Shown: positions 53,925-63,140, counted from the first letter of the stretch. The stretch: 64,000 bases of DNA from Acanthopleuribacter pedis (GCF_017377855.1 NZ_JAFREP010000014.1:62001-126000); one strand, 5' to 3'. Notes: generated by a model from the sequence alone, not told the origin. Numbers and translations: made by a program.

Positions 53925-55598
53925 TCAGAACTGTAAGCGGACCTGGCCTTCGAACCATGCACCTGATTCAAGGTGTTCCCATGGTACGGTGTCGAGCAAC
54001 CACCAAGCCGGAATATGGGGATGATTGCTTGCTTGGATTTCGATATGGACGTTGAGGTCCCGGTCACTGAAGGGGGACAGCTCTTGGGCGACGGTTAGTT
54101 CGGTCATCCGAAAGGCTGTCTCGTCGTTGTCGTGGTGACTGTACCGCAGGCGAATTTTGGAGCCAAGGCGCTGCGATACCAAAGCGTAATCTAGACTGCG
54201 AATGGTGAAGTCCACCTGATCTTTAAACAGGTGATTGGATGGTGCGACCTGGTCGGCAGAACCTCTTTGCTGCGACCAAGTGAGTTGGCTGTTCCAGTTA
54301 CCGTGTTCCGTTTCAGCTTGGAACAGGGCGGTGCGGTCATGTTGTCGGTAAAAGCCGTGATTCACGAAGAGATGCACGGGGTTCTCGAGGTAAGGACCAA
54401 ACACATCGTGCGTGGCCAAGGCACGGGCGTTCCGATCGTCCGTGTAGGAGGCACGCAAGGTAAAGAACCGCCCTTCCGCGGTGACCTGGTAGCGGTGAAC
54501 CCAAGCGGACCACGTTTGCTCGTGGTGGTAGCCGAGTTGGGCGTCGATAGCCAGGGGGAGATTCGGTACCTGACGATGACCCGTCACCCACAGTTTTGCC
54601 GAGCTGTGCTCATCTTGGTCAACTTGAAGATGGTCGACCTCGCCGGCAAGTCCCAAAACAGCATGTTCACGAACCTTCCACGCGGTGTGAATGTTGCTTT
54701 GGCGTGCGAGACGGTTGCGGTTACGCTGCCATTCGCGGAAGCGTACACCGTGGGTCAAGGACTGTTCATTGAGCGTGTAGCTCACTTTCTGTGCCACGTC
54801 GAATTCTTGGTGTCGGTCCGCGGCGGCCCTTGTATCCGTTAGGGCGAGTTGGGTGTGAAACACCACTTCTTCGCCGTAAGTTCCATTGAATTTAACTTGT
54901 TCGCTGCGGTCCTGGGCCACCCCGTTTTGGTTGCGGATCGTTTGTGCTTCCAAATCGAAGGCCAGTGACGCGTAAAGGTAATTAAAGCCGGCGCGAATCG
55001 CCTGGGCATGGGTTTGACTGCCGTCGCGACGTTCGTCGCTCAAGCTGGAGTTCACCGAAAGGTTGTCGGAGAGCTGGGTTTGGATGGTAACCGAGGAGCT
55101 TTGCTGTTGATCGCCGCCAAGGCCGCGCCGTGCGCCGGTTTGGACTTGGGCGGTTAAGCTGTCGTCCCCCATGCCGTTCAGGTCGACGGGGGCTAATTGT
55201 TCGTGCGATAGGTCGCGGTAAGGTGCGCGGTTTGCGCCGCGGATCAGGCGTTTGTAGCGTTCGCCTGGGGCGTTGCTTTGGTAGAGCTCCAAGTCGGGCG
55301 GCAATTCGTGGCGCAGGGACACTTTTTCTTTGTGGTTGCGCAGGAGCGTTTTGGTGCGGACCGGGGCGTACCCTTTTTTGAGCACCAGCAAGGTGTAGTT
55401 GCCGGGCTCCAGTTTAAAGGAGTATTGACCGCTGCGGTCGCTGACGCCGCGTTGAATCAGGACTTGGGCCATCTCATGGAGCACAACAATTTTGGCACCG
55501 CTGATCGGCCGGCCGTCTTCGGACTGCACCAAACCGGACAGGTTGTTCGCCATGCATGACAAACTCGCCAAAAAGATGATAGAACACCACTTGGTCAT
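53925..55598 (-). CDS. Outer-membrane beta-barrel protein with carboxypeptidase-regulatory-like domain
   Basis: A 557-aa exported protein. The signal peptide (about 1-17, MTKWCSIIFLASLSCMA) is followed by a carboxypeptidase-regulatory-like beta-sandwich (about 18-95: LSGLVQSEDGRPISGAKIVV, SDRSGQYSFKLEPGNYTLLV). From about 150 to the end, alternating polar and apolar strands (FNYLYASLAFDLEAQ; QVDFTIRSLDYALVSQ; SKIRLRYSHH) suggest a 14-18-stranded barrel. The final residues VRLQF carry the C-terminal Phe recognised by the Bam machinery. There is no TonB box or plug, so it is not a typical TonB-dependent receptor despite the similar N-terminal domain. Function is unknown; transport or surface anchoring is possible. 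Confidence 0.75.
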   Translation of the reverse strand: MTKWCSIIFLASLSCMANNLSGLVQSEDGRPISGAKIVVLHEMAQVLIQRGVSDRSGQYSFKLEPGNYTLLVLKKGYAPVRTKTLLRNHKEKVSLRHELPPDLELYQSNAPGERYKRLIRGANRAPYRDLSHEQLAPVDLNGMGDDSLTAQVQTGARRGLGGDQQQSSSVTIQTQLSDNLSVNSSLSDERRDGSQTHAQAIRAGFNYLYASLAFDLEAQTIRNQNGVAQDRSEQVKFNGTYGEEVVFHTQLALTDTRAAADRHQEFDVAQKVSYTLNEQSLTHGVRFREWQRNRNRLARQSNIHTAWKVREHAVLGLAGEVDHLQVDQDEHSSAKLWVTGHRQVPNLPLAIDAQLGYHHEQTWSAWVHRYQVTAEGRFFTLRASYTDDRNARALATHDVFGPYLENPVHLFVNHGFYRQHDRTALFQAETEHGNWNSQLTWSQQRGSADQVAPSNHLFKDQVDFTIRSLDYALVSQRLGSKIRLRYSHHDNDETAFRMTELTVAQELSPFSDRDLNVHIEIQASNHPHIPAWWLLDTVPWEHLESGAWFEGQVRLQF

Positions 55599-55779
55599 GG
55601 TTGCTCCTGTTAGGACAATAACCCTTTCCTAAAATTAGGACCTTTGGGTCTTCAATATAATCGATATTGGGCGAAGTTGCAAACCGCGGGACCTTGTTCG
55701 GCACCCGATACAGCGCGCCGGCAACGGCCGCCTCCCCTCATACGCAAAAGCCAACTGATTGGCTTTGGCGGGTTTGGGA

Positions 55780-57978
55780 CTACAGCTTTTTGAGGCCGGC
55801 CTTAATGACCAACAAAGTGCGAATTCCTTTGCCTGGAAAGCGAACGCTCACCTTTCGTTGCGCACCTTGGCCCATGACCACCGAAACGGTGCCCTCGCCG
55901 AAAGAGGCGTGTTCGACGCGGTCGCCCGGTTCCAGGTGCAGTTCGTCGCCGTCTTCGCTTTTGCCAAAGGTCTTTTTGATTTGGCGCGCATCAACGCCCA
56001 GTCGTTCCATCTGTAGGGTGAGGCGTTTTTGCTGGGTGGCGCTGTCGCCCCAGGGCGAGGGTTTTCGGGGTTTTTCCGGGAGCGGCCCACTGTCGGCGCC
56101 GGTTTTGGGAGGCAACAGGAAACGCGATTTGATGTTGCGCACGGTTTTTCCGTAGGTCTGTCGGCTGCGCGCGTAACTCAGGAACAGGCGCTGTTTGGCG
56201 CGCGTGACGGCCACGTAAAACAGCCGGCGTTCTTCCTCGACGGCATTGGGATTGTCGTCCAGGGCTCGTTGGTTGGGGAAAACGCCGTCTTCCAAACCCA
56301 CCACGAACACGGTGTCAAATTCCAAACCTTTGGCCGCGTGGACGGTCATCATGTTGACCCGTGGTTCGTCCGGGTTCAAGTCGTCCTGGTCCGAGACTAA
56401 GGCGCTGAAGTCCATGAACTGCGAAAGTGTGGTGACGCCCTGGGCTTCTTGTTCCAGCATGCCCGTCATCAGTTCCTGCAAGTTGTCGAGCCGGCTGTCG
56501 GTGGTGGTGATGTCCAGCTTCTCAAGGTAGGCTTGGTAATCGAGGCGGTCGACCAACTTTTTCAACCATTCGCTGGGCTTGTCGGTTTCGGCCGAGGCGA
56601 CCAGATCGCGGTAGAGGATTTGGAATTCCTTTAGCCCCTTCATCCCTTTGCCACTCAGGCGTTTGTCCTTTATGGCGCGCGCCATCACATCGGGGATTGG
56701 CGACCCTTCCTCGAAGTAGCTGTACAGCTTGTCTTGGCTTTTGGCGCCGATGCCGCGGGTGGGTACACCCAGGGCGCGTACGAAGCTGGTCCAATCGCGC
56801 GGGTTCACCACGATGCGCATGTAGGACAGCAGGTCTTTTATTTCCTTGCGGTCGTAGAACTTAAGGCCGCCGATGAGCTGGTAGGGGATGCGGTAGCGGC
56901 GCGCCGTTTCTTCCAAAACCCGCGACAGTGCGTTGGAGCGGAAGAGAATGGCGAACTGGTTATAGGCCAAGTTGTTGTTGCGCGAAAGGGATCGGATCTG
57001 TTGGATGATGTTCTCGGCTTCGATGCTCGCGGTGTACTCGTCTTTAATGATGATCGGCAGGCCTTCACCCGCGGCGGTCCACAGTTTTTTGGGTTTGCGC
57101 AGCTTGTTTTTGTTGATCACCGCGTTGGCGTAATCGAGAATCGATTGGGTGCTGCGGTAGTTTTGTTCCAGCTTAAACACCCGCGTGTTGCGGAAGTTTT
57201 TGTCGAAGTGCAGGATGTTGGTGATGTCGGCACCGCGCCAGCCATAGATGCTTTGGTCCTCATCGCCGACGACACACAAGTTGTGTTGTTCGTTGAGCAA
57301 AAGGTTGATCAGTTTGGACTGGATTTGGTTGGTGTCCTGGTATTCATCGACCATGATGTATTCAAAGCGATGGCGGTAACGTTGTTGGACTTCACCCCAG
57401 CGCTCGAGAATTTGGCAGGTTAGGTGCAGCAAGTCGTCGAAGTCGAGCGCGTTTTGCGCCAGCAACTCTTCCTGGTAATTTTTGTAGATCAACTGTTCCA
57501 CGGGGTTGTTGAGTTCTCCGCCGAGGTCGCCCGCGTTTTTTAGGTAGCTGATGCGGCTTCGCAAGCGTTGGGCCGGGTAGTTCTTTTCTTCCAGGTCCAT
57601 GTTGCGGATGACGCGTTTGAGGCACGAGGTTTGATCGCTGGTGTCGTAAATGACGAAATTGGAATCGCGGTCGAGGTAACCGATTTCACGGCGCAGGAAC
57701 ATGGCACAAAAAGAGTGGAAGGTGGTAATGGTCAAATCGCGGGCGTCGCTGCCCACGGCGCGTTCGATCCGCTCGCGCATCTCTTGGGCGGCCTTGTTGG
57801 TAAAGGTCATCGCCAGAATTTGGTAGGGGCTGACCCCTTTGTGAATCAGGTACATAATGCGCGTGGTGATGACCTTGGTCTTGCCGGACCCCGCGCCCGC
57901 GACCACCAGAACCGGGCCGTCGACGGCCTCGACGGCCGCGCGCTGCTGGGGGTTTAGTTGCTCAAGCTGATCCTGCAT
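55780..57978 (-). CDS. UvrD/PcrA-family ATP-dependent DNA helicase
   Basis: A 732-aa superfamily 1A helicase. It shows the Q motif LNPQQRAAVEAVDG, Walker A VVAGAGSGKT, motif Ia MTFTNKAAQEM, Walker B IMVDEYQDTNQ, motif III VVGDEDQSIYGWRGAD, motif IV LEQNYRST, motif V VNMMTVHAAKGLEFDTVFVV and motif VI EERRLFYVAVTRAKQRL. The C-terminus (FGEGTVSVVMGQG) is a Tudor-like tail typical of PcrA/UvrD. Roles: nucleotide-excision and mismatch repair, and clearing of recombination or transcription intermediates. The ATG at 57978 is used; the upstream gene overlaps it by 17 bp, so they are cotranscribed. PcrA and UvrD cannot be separated here. Confidence 0.93.
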   Translation of the reverse strand: MQDQLEQLNPQQRAAVEAVDGPVLVVAGAGSGKTKVITTRIMYLIHKGVSPYQILAMTFTNKAAQEMRERIERAVGSDARDLTITTFHSFCAMFLRREIGYLDRDSNFVIYDTSDQTSCLKRVIRNMDLEEKNYPAQRLRSRISYLKNAGDLGGELNNPVEQLIYKNYQEELLAQNALDFDDLLHLTCQILERWGEVQQRYRHRFEYIMVDEYQDTNQIQSKLINLLLNEQHNLCVVGDEDQSIYGWRGADITNILHFDKNFRNTRVFKLEQNYRSTQSILDYANAVINKNKLRKPKKLWTAAGEGLPIIIKDEYTASIEAENIIQQIRSLSRNNNLAYNQFAILFRSNALSRVLEETARRYRIPYQLIGGLKFYDRKEIKDLLSYMRIVVNPRDWTSFVRALGVPTRGIGAKSQDKLYSYFEEGSPIPDVMARAIKDKRLSGKGMKGLKEFQILYRDLVASAETDKPSEWLKKLVDRLDYQAYLEKLDITTTDSRLDNLQELMTGMLEQEAQGVTTLSQFMDFSALVSDQDDLNPDEPRVNMMTVHAAKGLEFDTVFVVGLEDGVFPNQRALDDNPNAVEEERRLFYVAVTRAKQRLFLSYARSRQTYGKTVRNIKSRFLLPPKTGADSGPLPEKPRKPSPWGDSATQQKRLTLQMERLGVDARQIKKTFGKSEDGDELHLEPGDRVEHASFGEGTVSVVMGQGAQRKVSVRFPGKGIRTLLVIKAGLKKL

Positions 57979-58930
57979 ATTCACCTGCCGTCAATGTGCT
58001 GTAGGTATCCATGTTGATGTTGCCGCCGGAAAGCACCACCACCACTTTTTGGCCCGCAAATTGTTCGCGGTTGGCCGCCAGGCAGGCCAATGCCAGCGCG
58101 CCCGAGGGTTCCACGATCAATTTGAGGTAACGCGCCAAATCCCGCATCGCTTCAATGATGGTGGGATCGTCGGCGACCAGGCCGCCCGCCACGTGTTGTT
58201 GGATCAAAGCCCAGTTGCGATCACCCAAACACAGGGCACGGGTGCCGTCGGCAATGGTGGCCGAGAAGTTTATTGCGGTCAGGGTGCCGGATTCAAGGCT
58301 CTGGCGGGCGTCGTCGGCGGTTGTTGGTTCACAGGCGTAAACCCGTGTGGTTTGGCGCAGGGATCGAATGGTGAAGGCGTTGCCCGCGCACAAACCGCCG
58401 CCGCCGGTTGGGAGCAGTAGCGCGTCGAATTGGGGGAGTTCTTCCAGGATTTCCAGGGAAACCGTGCCTTGCCCCGCGATGATCGCCTCGTGGTCGTAAG
58501 GGGGGACGATCTGCGCACCGGTCCGTTCGGCGTAAGCGTGACAGGCATCGTGGCGATCCTGGGTGGTCAAGCCGGCAAACTGGACCTCGCCGCCGTAGTG
58601 TTTGACGGCCGCGACTTTGGCCGGGCTTGCGTCTTCCGGCATGAACACGGTCGCACGGCGTTGGTGGCGCGCCGCGGCCCAGCTGGTCGCCTGGGCGTGG
58701 TTGCCGGAACTGTAGGTGGTGATTTCATCCGCGATCGCCTCACGGGTCGCCAAAAAGTTGCTGACCCCGCGCGCTTTGAAGGAGCCGGTCTTTTGCAGAT
58801 TCTCCGCCTTCAAAAACACCTCGCAGCCGAGTTGACGGTTCAGCGTTTGCGAACTGAAAATGGGTGTTTTGTGAATGAACGGTTTGATGCGGATGCGTGC
58901 CGCCAGGACGTCTTCCAGTTGGCGTGTCAT
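57962..58930 (-). CDS. PLP-dependent threonine/serine dehydratase (TdcB or serine-racemase type)
   Basis: A 322-aa fold-type II PLP enzyme. The PLP lysine is K52 in KTGSFKARG; the substrate loop is YSSGNHAQA; the phosphate-binding loop is LPTGGGGLCAG; and the late block VVVLSGGNINMD closes the active site. It has the short form without an ACT regulatory domain, as in catabolic threonine dehydratase and serine racemase. The ATG at 58930 follows AAGGGGG; the frame opens at 59026. Its 3' end overlaps the helicase start by 17 bp. Deamination of Thr or Ser is likely; racemase activity is the alternative. Confidence 0.85.
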   Translation of the reverse strand: MTRQLEDVLAARIRIKPFIHKTPIFSSQTLNRQLGCEVFLKAENLQKTGSFKARGVSNFLATREAIADEITTYSSGNHAQATSWAAARHQRRATVFMPEDASPAKVAAVKHYGGEVQFAGLTTQDRHDACHAYAERTGAQIVPPYDHEAIIAGQGTVSLEILEELPQFDALLLPTGGGGLCAGNAFTIRSLRQTTRVYACEPTTADDARQSLESGTLTAINFSATIADGTRALCLGDRNWALIQQHVAGGLVADDPTIIEAMRDLARYLKLIVEPSGALALACLAANREQFAGQKVVVVLSGGNINMDTYSTLTAGEYAGSA

Positions 58931-59013
58931 ACGAGCCCCCTTGGTTGGTCGGCCCATCTTACCTGAGGCGGTGGACAATTCCCCCAAAAATCGGGGCGCG
59001 GCCGGTGAGAAAA

Positions 59014-59040
59014 GAAAAAGCCGCACAAGGCGGCTTTGTT
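59014..59040. terminator. Intrinsic terminator between RR and dehydratase genes
   Basis: AAAAAGCCGC (59015-59024) and GCGGCTTT (59030-59037) form a short GC stem with loop ACAAG. It lies beyond the stop codon of the receiver gene on the minus strand. Confidence 0.75.
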
Positions 59041-59061
59041 CGTGTTGCGATGAAGCGGTGG

Positions 59062-59472
59062 TTAACCGGCGTCGGAGCGGCGCTCCAGTTTTTCAAAGTC
59101 GGCGGTGTCGGCCAAATGAAGTTCGGCGACCGTGGCCAAAACCAAATCGGTTTTAAAGGGCTTGCGCAAAATGGCTTTAACGCCCGGCCATTTATCCATG
59201 TTGTATTTCGCGGTGTCGGTTACCCGCGTTGCCAAGATGATGGGTATGTGTTGGGTCTCCGGGCGTCGGGCCAAGTATTCGCAAATCTTGCGCCCTTTAC
59301 CACCGGAGATTTCGGGTTCCAGGATGAGGATGTCGGGCATGATTTGATTGATTTGGGCACTGACATCGCGAGCATGTTTCACGTAAAAGACGGAAAAGCC
59401 TTCCTTTCCGAGAATCCGCTCGACCATGAAGTGCGTGATGTTGGCGGAATCAGCCACCAGAATTTTTCGCAA
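59062..59472 (-). CDS. Degenerate receiver-domain protein with Glu at the phosphorylation site
   Basis: A 136-aa single-domain receiver. Aligned by spacing to CheY, acidic residue D8 (VADSAN), T82 (ILATRV) and K104 (ILRKPF) are present, but the phospho-acceptor position holds E52 (PDILILEPEISG) and the first acidic residue is A7. D8 to 52 is 44 residues, 52 to T82 is 30 and 52 to K104 is 52, exactly as in CheY, so E52 replaces the aspartate. Glutamate often mimics phospho-Asp, so the protein may be constitutively active or phosphorylation-independent. It has no output domain and no kinase beside it. Confidence 0.85.
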   Translation of the reverse strand: MRKILVADSANITHFMVERILGKEGFSVFYVKHARDVSAQINQIMPDILILEPEISGGKGRKICEYLARRPETQHIPIILATRVTDTAKYNMDKWPGVKAILRKPFKTDLVLATVAELHLADTADFEKLERRSDAG

Positions 59473-59944
59473 TCGCCACCCCCTGAGTCGAACCCCTTCA
59501 CGAAAATCGAGGAAAAAACGGTCTCCCCGGATCCCGTGCCAGAGTTCAATTTTAAGCCCGCTCTCTAGATATTGTGGTCACATTTTTATGGAATACTATA
59601 TGTAGAGAATAGTGCGTGCTTAAAGCTCGGTTTCAATCAAGTTTAGTTTGTATATCGTCTTTTGGAAAGAACAAATCAAGGTATGGGACGTGATTTTTCG
59701 CATAAACCGATGGGGCGAATCCCGGAGGGGGTGGTCATTTTTGCTTTATTGGCAGGCGTTTGGGCGCGGTGTGGAAAAGGGAATGGGGCCATTGGCGCAA
59801 AGAATAGGATTATGCAGCATTAACAGACGGCATGTTTTTAATAGATTCAAAGACGGAAGGTTTGGAATAAGGAAGGGAGGAAATGGGCGGAAATATGAAT
59901 CGGCCCGACGTACCCCGACGGGGAAGCCCGCGGGCATGAAACCC
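59473..59944. other. Intergenic region upstream of the receiver gene
   Basis: About 470 bp between the receiver gene and array 2. The sequence from 59560 to 59690 is AT-rich (TATTGTGG, AATACTATATGTAGAGAATAG) and probably contains the receiver promoter. No gene is recognised. Confidence 0.4.
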
Positions 59945-60370
59945 TGCATAGGCGAACAGCGTTCGTGCGTGTAGCAACGCGGGCGCGCACCCAGGAAAAG
60001 AACACCGGGCATGGACGGACGTTGTTCGGAAAGGTTGGAACGGGGGAAACGAACCCTGAAAGAAAAACGGTATGGATGGTCGTCATTCGGGTGGGTTGGC
60101 ACGCGGGCACGCACCCTGGAAACAAAACCGGGCATGGACGGGCATTGTTCGGATGGGTTGGAACGGGGGACCGAACCCTGAAAACAAAACCGGGCATGGA
60201 CGGGCATTGTTCGGATGGGTTGGAACGGGGGACCGAACCCTGAAAACAAAACCGGGCATGGACGGACGTCGTTCGGAAGGGTTGGAACGCGGGAATGAAC
60301 CCTGAAAACAAAACCGGGCATGGACGGGCGTTGTTCCGGCGTACCCCAACGTGGGTACGCACACCCACAT
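59945..60370. repeat. 62-bp tandem repeat array (six to seven units)
   Basis: Units start at 60007, 60069, 60130, 60192, 60254 and 60316 (62-bp steps, one of 61), with a degenerate first unit near 59945. A typical unit begins GGGCATGGACGGGCATTGTT and ends GAACCCTGAAAACAAAACC. The final unit, GGGCATGGACGGGCGTTG...CCCCAACGTGGGT, resembles the 59-bp unit of array 1, showing common origin. The minus strand has no stops in several frames; no protein family is recognised. Confidence 0.93.
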
Positions 60371-60562
60371 CTGTGGACCACAACTGATTTTAAACGGCGA
60401 GCCAAGGCGAGCCACCGCCGGCAGCGCTGAAGGCGCTGAGGATTTCAGCCCAGGGTAAATGGTTGTGAAACAACCGTTTACCCTGGGTCACCGGGGGTTC
60501 CCGTAACGCAGGCCGCTGAAGGCGCCGGCCCGACAAGACTGGACATCACCCTAGGGCCGTCC
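60336..60562. repeat. Conserved tail of array 2 with 18-bp hairpin
   Basis: Same layout as 53385-53612. CCCAGGGTAAATGGTTGT (60449-60466) pairs with ACAACCGTTTACCCTGGG (60470-60487) around GAA, with only one T-G pair. Relative to copy 1, two pairs differ with compensation (A-T to G-C; C-G to T-A) and the copy 1 mismatch is repaired. The tail ends 10 bp from the stop of the GTPase-kinase gene. Confidence 0.9.
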
Positions 60563-60572
60563 CCACAAGAAC

Positions 60573-62471
60573 TCAGTTCGCTTTAAAGCGCAGGGTGGCC
60601 TTGGTGCCTTTGCCGGGGGCGGAGTCGATGCGCATCGTGGCGTCGTTGAGCCGCAAGATGTCCTTGGTCGCGTTGAGGCGAATGCCCGGGATGGATTTGC
60701 GGTCGTCGAAAACGGGATCCAGGATGCGGTCTAGCTCCTCGGGGGCCATGCCGCTGCCGTTGTCGATGATTTGCACCAAAACTTCGCCGTTGGCGAAGTG
60801 AGAACCCACGGTGAGTTTGCCGTTGGGTTGTTCTTCCAGCGAGTCGATGGCGTTTAACAGAAGGTTCAGAATGGCTTGGGTGATTTGCTGGCGGTCCAAC
60901 AGCAGTTGCGGCATGTTGGGGAACAACTGGGCCATCCAAGCGATGCGGCGTGATGCCAAGCGGGCGTGCAGCAGGTTGTGCGCCGTTTCGATCAACTGAT
61001 TGATGTTGGTTGGTTCGGTGGTGTTGGCCGGCGGGCCGCTCAATCGTTGCAATTCCTCAAACAACTGGTTGGTGTTCTCCGGGATGGCGGCCTGGTCGCG
61101 TGCTTGTTTGAGGAGGTCGGGCAGCAGGTTGGCGGTGGGTTCGTAACGTTGCAGGGCGTAAAGCATGGCGTTCATTTTGGTCATGAACGACAGGTCGCGT
61201 ACGATTGCCGTAAAAGCTACGATGGTGTTGTTCTGGTTTTTGATGGGCGAAAAGGTGATGTTCACGGGGATGACCTCGTTCTTTTCGGTTTTGAGTTTGG
61301 TCTCAAAACCGCGCACCACTTTGCCGCTTACCACGAAGGTTAAGACGCGGTTCAAATCGGCCATGGACTCGTCGGGGAACAGAATGTTGATGTTCTGGTT
61401 GAGGACCGCCTCGCGCGGGTAACCGAACAACTCTTCCGCCGCCTGGTTCCAGTTTTGAATCAGCCACAGCTCGTTAAAGGTGACAATCGCCTCGCCGGCG
61501 AAGTTCACCAAGCTCTCCAGGAAGCGGCGGATTTTGAGGTTGTCCGCGTTGGATTTCTCCAGCTTCTTGTAAAGCGCGTTGAGTTCTTCGTTTTTCTTAG
61601 CAATGGCTTCTTTGCTTTTCTTGAGATCGCCGAACAGACGGGCCGTGTCCATGTTGGAGGTCAGCGCTTTTTTGAGCAGCTGCTCCTTGCCTTCCTCGTC
61701 GTCCTGGTCAATGTTGTGGGTGTATTTGAGGACGGTGCGGCCGGATCGTTCGGTATTGGTGTTTTCCACGTCGGGAATCTGGGCCGGGTCTTTTTTGACA
61801 CCGACCACCTGCTTGGCATTGGCCAACAGCGAGGTTTCCAGCTTTTCGATTACCGAATCGATGTTTTTGATGCCCTTGGATAGCTGGTATTTTTCGAAAA
61901 TGTAGCGCACCGTCTGTTTGACGGTTTCGGAAAAGGTTTCCAGAACGCCGAGCCCGTTGACCGCGACCCCCTCGAAGTAGGGCACATTGCGGAAATTGAG
62001 CTTTTGGTTGAGGGCGTCCACCGGCATCGCGTTGGGTAAGTCGCGTTTGTTGTACTGCAACACCAGAGGGACTTCCTTGATGTTGAGCCGGTTGGCCTGG
62101 AGGTTGTGGTGCAGGTTGTTAATGCTCTGCACGTTCTCCTGAATCTTGGCGGGATCGGAGTCGGCGATAAACACCACGCCGTCGGCGCCGCTCAACACAA
62201 TCCGACGGGTTGAATCGTAATGGACCTGACCGGGGACGGTATAAATCTGAAGTTTAATGGAATTGCCGTAAACGTAACCGAGGTCCATCGGGAGCAGGTC
62301 AAAGAACAGCGTGCGGTCCTCCATGGTGTTGACACTGAAGAGATCGGTGCGCTGGTTGGGCTGCATCATCTCGTGTAACTTTTGGAGGTTGGTGGTTTTG
62401 CCGGAGAGGCCTGGGCCGTAAAAAACGATCTTGACCAGAATCTCGTTGTCTTTGGTATTGAATTGAACCAT
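60573..62471 (-). CDS. MglA-type small GTPase fused to PAS and HATPase modules
   Basis: A 632-aa cytoplasmic protein. Residues 1-195 are an MglA-like GTPase: P-loop YGPGLSGKTTNL, switch-region DRTLFFDLLPMDLG, YTVPGQVHYDSTRR, VVFIADSD and base-recognition N141-KRD. Then come a linker and coiled coil (about 200-317, acidic DQDDEEGKEQ), a PAS domain (about 318-425: AIVTFNELWLIQNWN, EELFGYPREA), a helical region (430-520), and a HATPase domain (530-632) with N-box AILNLLLNAIDSL, G1 DNGSGMAPEEL and G2 GKGTKATLRF. The helical region lacks a canonical H-box histidine (H498 and H502 are in an atypical setting), so autophosphorylation is uncertain. The ATG at 62471 is used. It may couple GTP-state polarity signalling to an energy or redox sensor. 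Confidence 0.9.
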   Translation of the reverse strand: MVQFNTKDNEILVKIVFYGPGLSGKTTNLQKLHEMMQPNQRTDLFSVNTMEDRTLFFDLLPMDLGYVYGNSIKLQIYTVPGQVHYDSTRRIVLSGADGVVFIADSDPAKIQENVQSINNLHHNLQANRLNIKEVPLVLQYNKRDLPNAMPVDALNQKLNFRNVPYFEGVAVNGLGVLETFSETVKQTVRYIFEKYQLSKGIKNIDSVIEKLETSLLANAKQVVGVKKDPAQIPDVENTNTERSGRTVLKYTHNIDQDDEEGKEQLLKKALTSNMDTARLFGDLKKSKEAIAKKNEELNALYKKLEKSNADNLKIRRFLESLVNFAGEAIVTFNELWLIQNWNQAAEELFGYPREAVLNQNINILFPDESMADLNRVLTFVVSGKVVRGFETKLKTEKNEVIPVNITFSPIKNQNNTIVAFTAIVRDLSFMTKMNAMLYALQRYEPTANLLPDLLKQARDQAAIPENTNQLFEELQRLSGPPANTTEPTNINQLIETAHNLLHARLASRRIAWMAQLFPNMPQLLLDRQQITQAILNLLLNAIDSLEEQPNGKLTVGSHFANGEVLVQIIDNGSGMAPEELDRILDPVFDDRKSIPGIRLNATKDILRLNDATMRIDSAPGKGTKATLRFKAN

Positions 62472-63140
62472 GAGGAACCTTAGCAATGAAGAAGTTGGGC
62501 ATCGAGTCGTCGTGAAAAGGAAACAGGGGTGCGATCATGTTTCAGTGTCGCCCTGAAACAAATCAAGGGGCGCGGCCCGATTGATCGAACCTTGGTTCGG
62601 CGTCATCCGGGACGGCACGCCTGCACCTAAATGGTTGGAACCGAGACCTAATCCTAACCCGCGTCGTCAAAAAGATAAACGATGAACCTTTGGGTGAAAC
62701 GCTTTTCACCGGGGCGCTTATTTCGGCAAACGTGGGTTCAAAGGGGATTTGGCGCTCATTAACCCTTTAATCTGCCAGTCTTTTGTGGGGGAGTCAAGCC
62801 TTTAAACCACTTGTGCACAACCGCTTGGAGACCTTGGCTGATCACCCTCCCACCCGAGTCGCCTTCCCCCGTGCAGGCTTCTATTTGGGCGGGCCTTGAC
62901 GTGGGCCGGCAGCGGGCGACATGCACTTATTTTTTCCAGGAACATCGGCTCTTTTGGTGATTTTTGGTTTTGGAAAAAGGTGTCTTTGTCGTTATTTCTT
63001 TTTGGCTGCACCCGACAATGCCGATCTTTTCCCGTTGTTGGCCGGGGCGCGCCTTGTTTTCTTTTGATGTCGCCCCTTTTCCCACTTCGGTGGTCCCGCC
63101 CGCTGTTTGGTGAAAACCCTGTGAAACCGCGAATGATCCC
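62472..63140. other. Long intergenic region upstream of the GTPase-sensor gene
   Basis: About 670 bp between two divergent genes. It must hold the promoter of the GTPase-sensor gene. The open frame on the minus strand at 62802-63224 is rich in Arg/Gly/Lys, has no ribosome-binding site and no family resemblance. I see no RNA gene or repeat. Confidence 0.4.
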
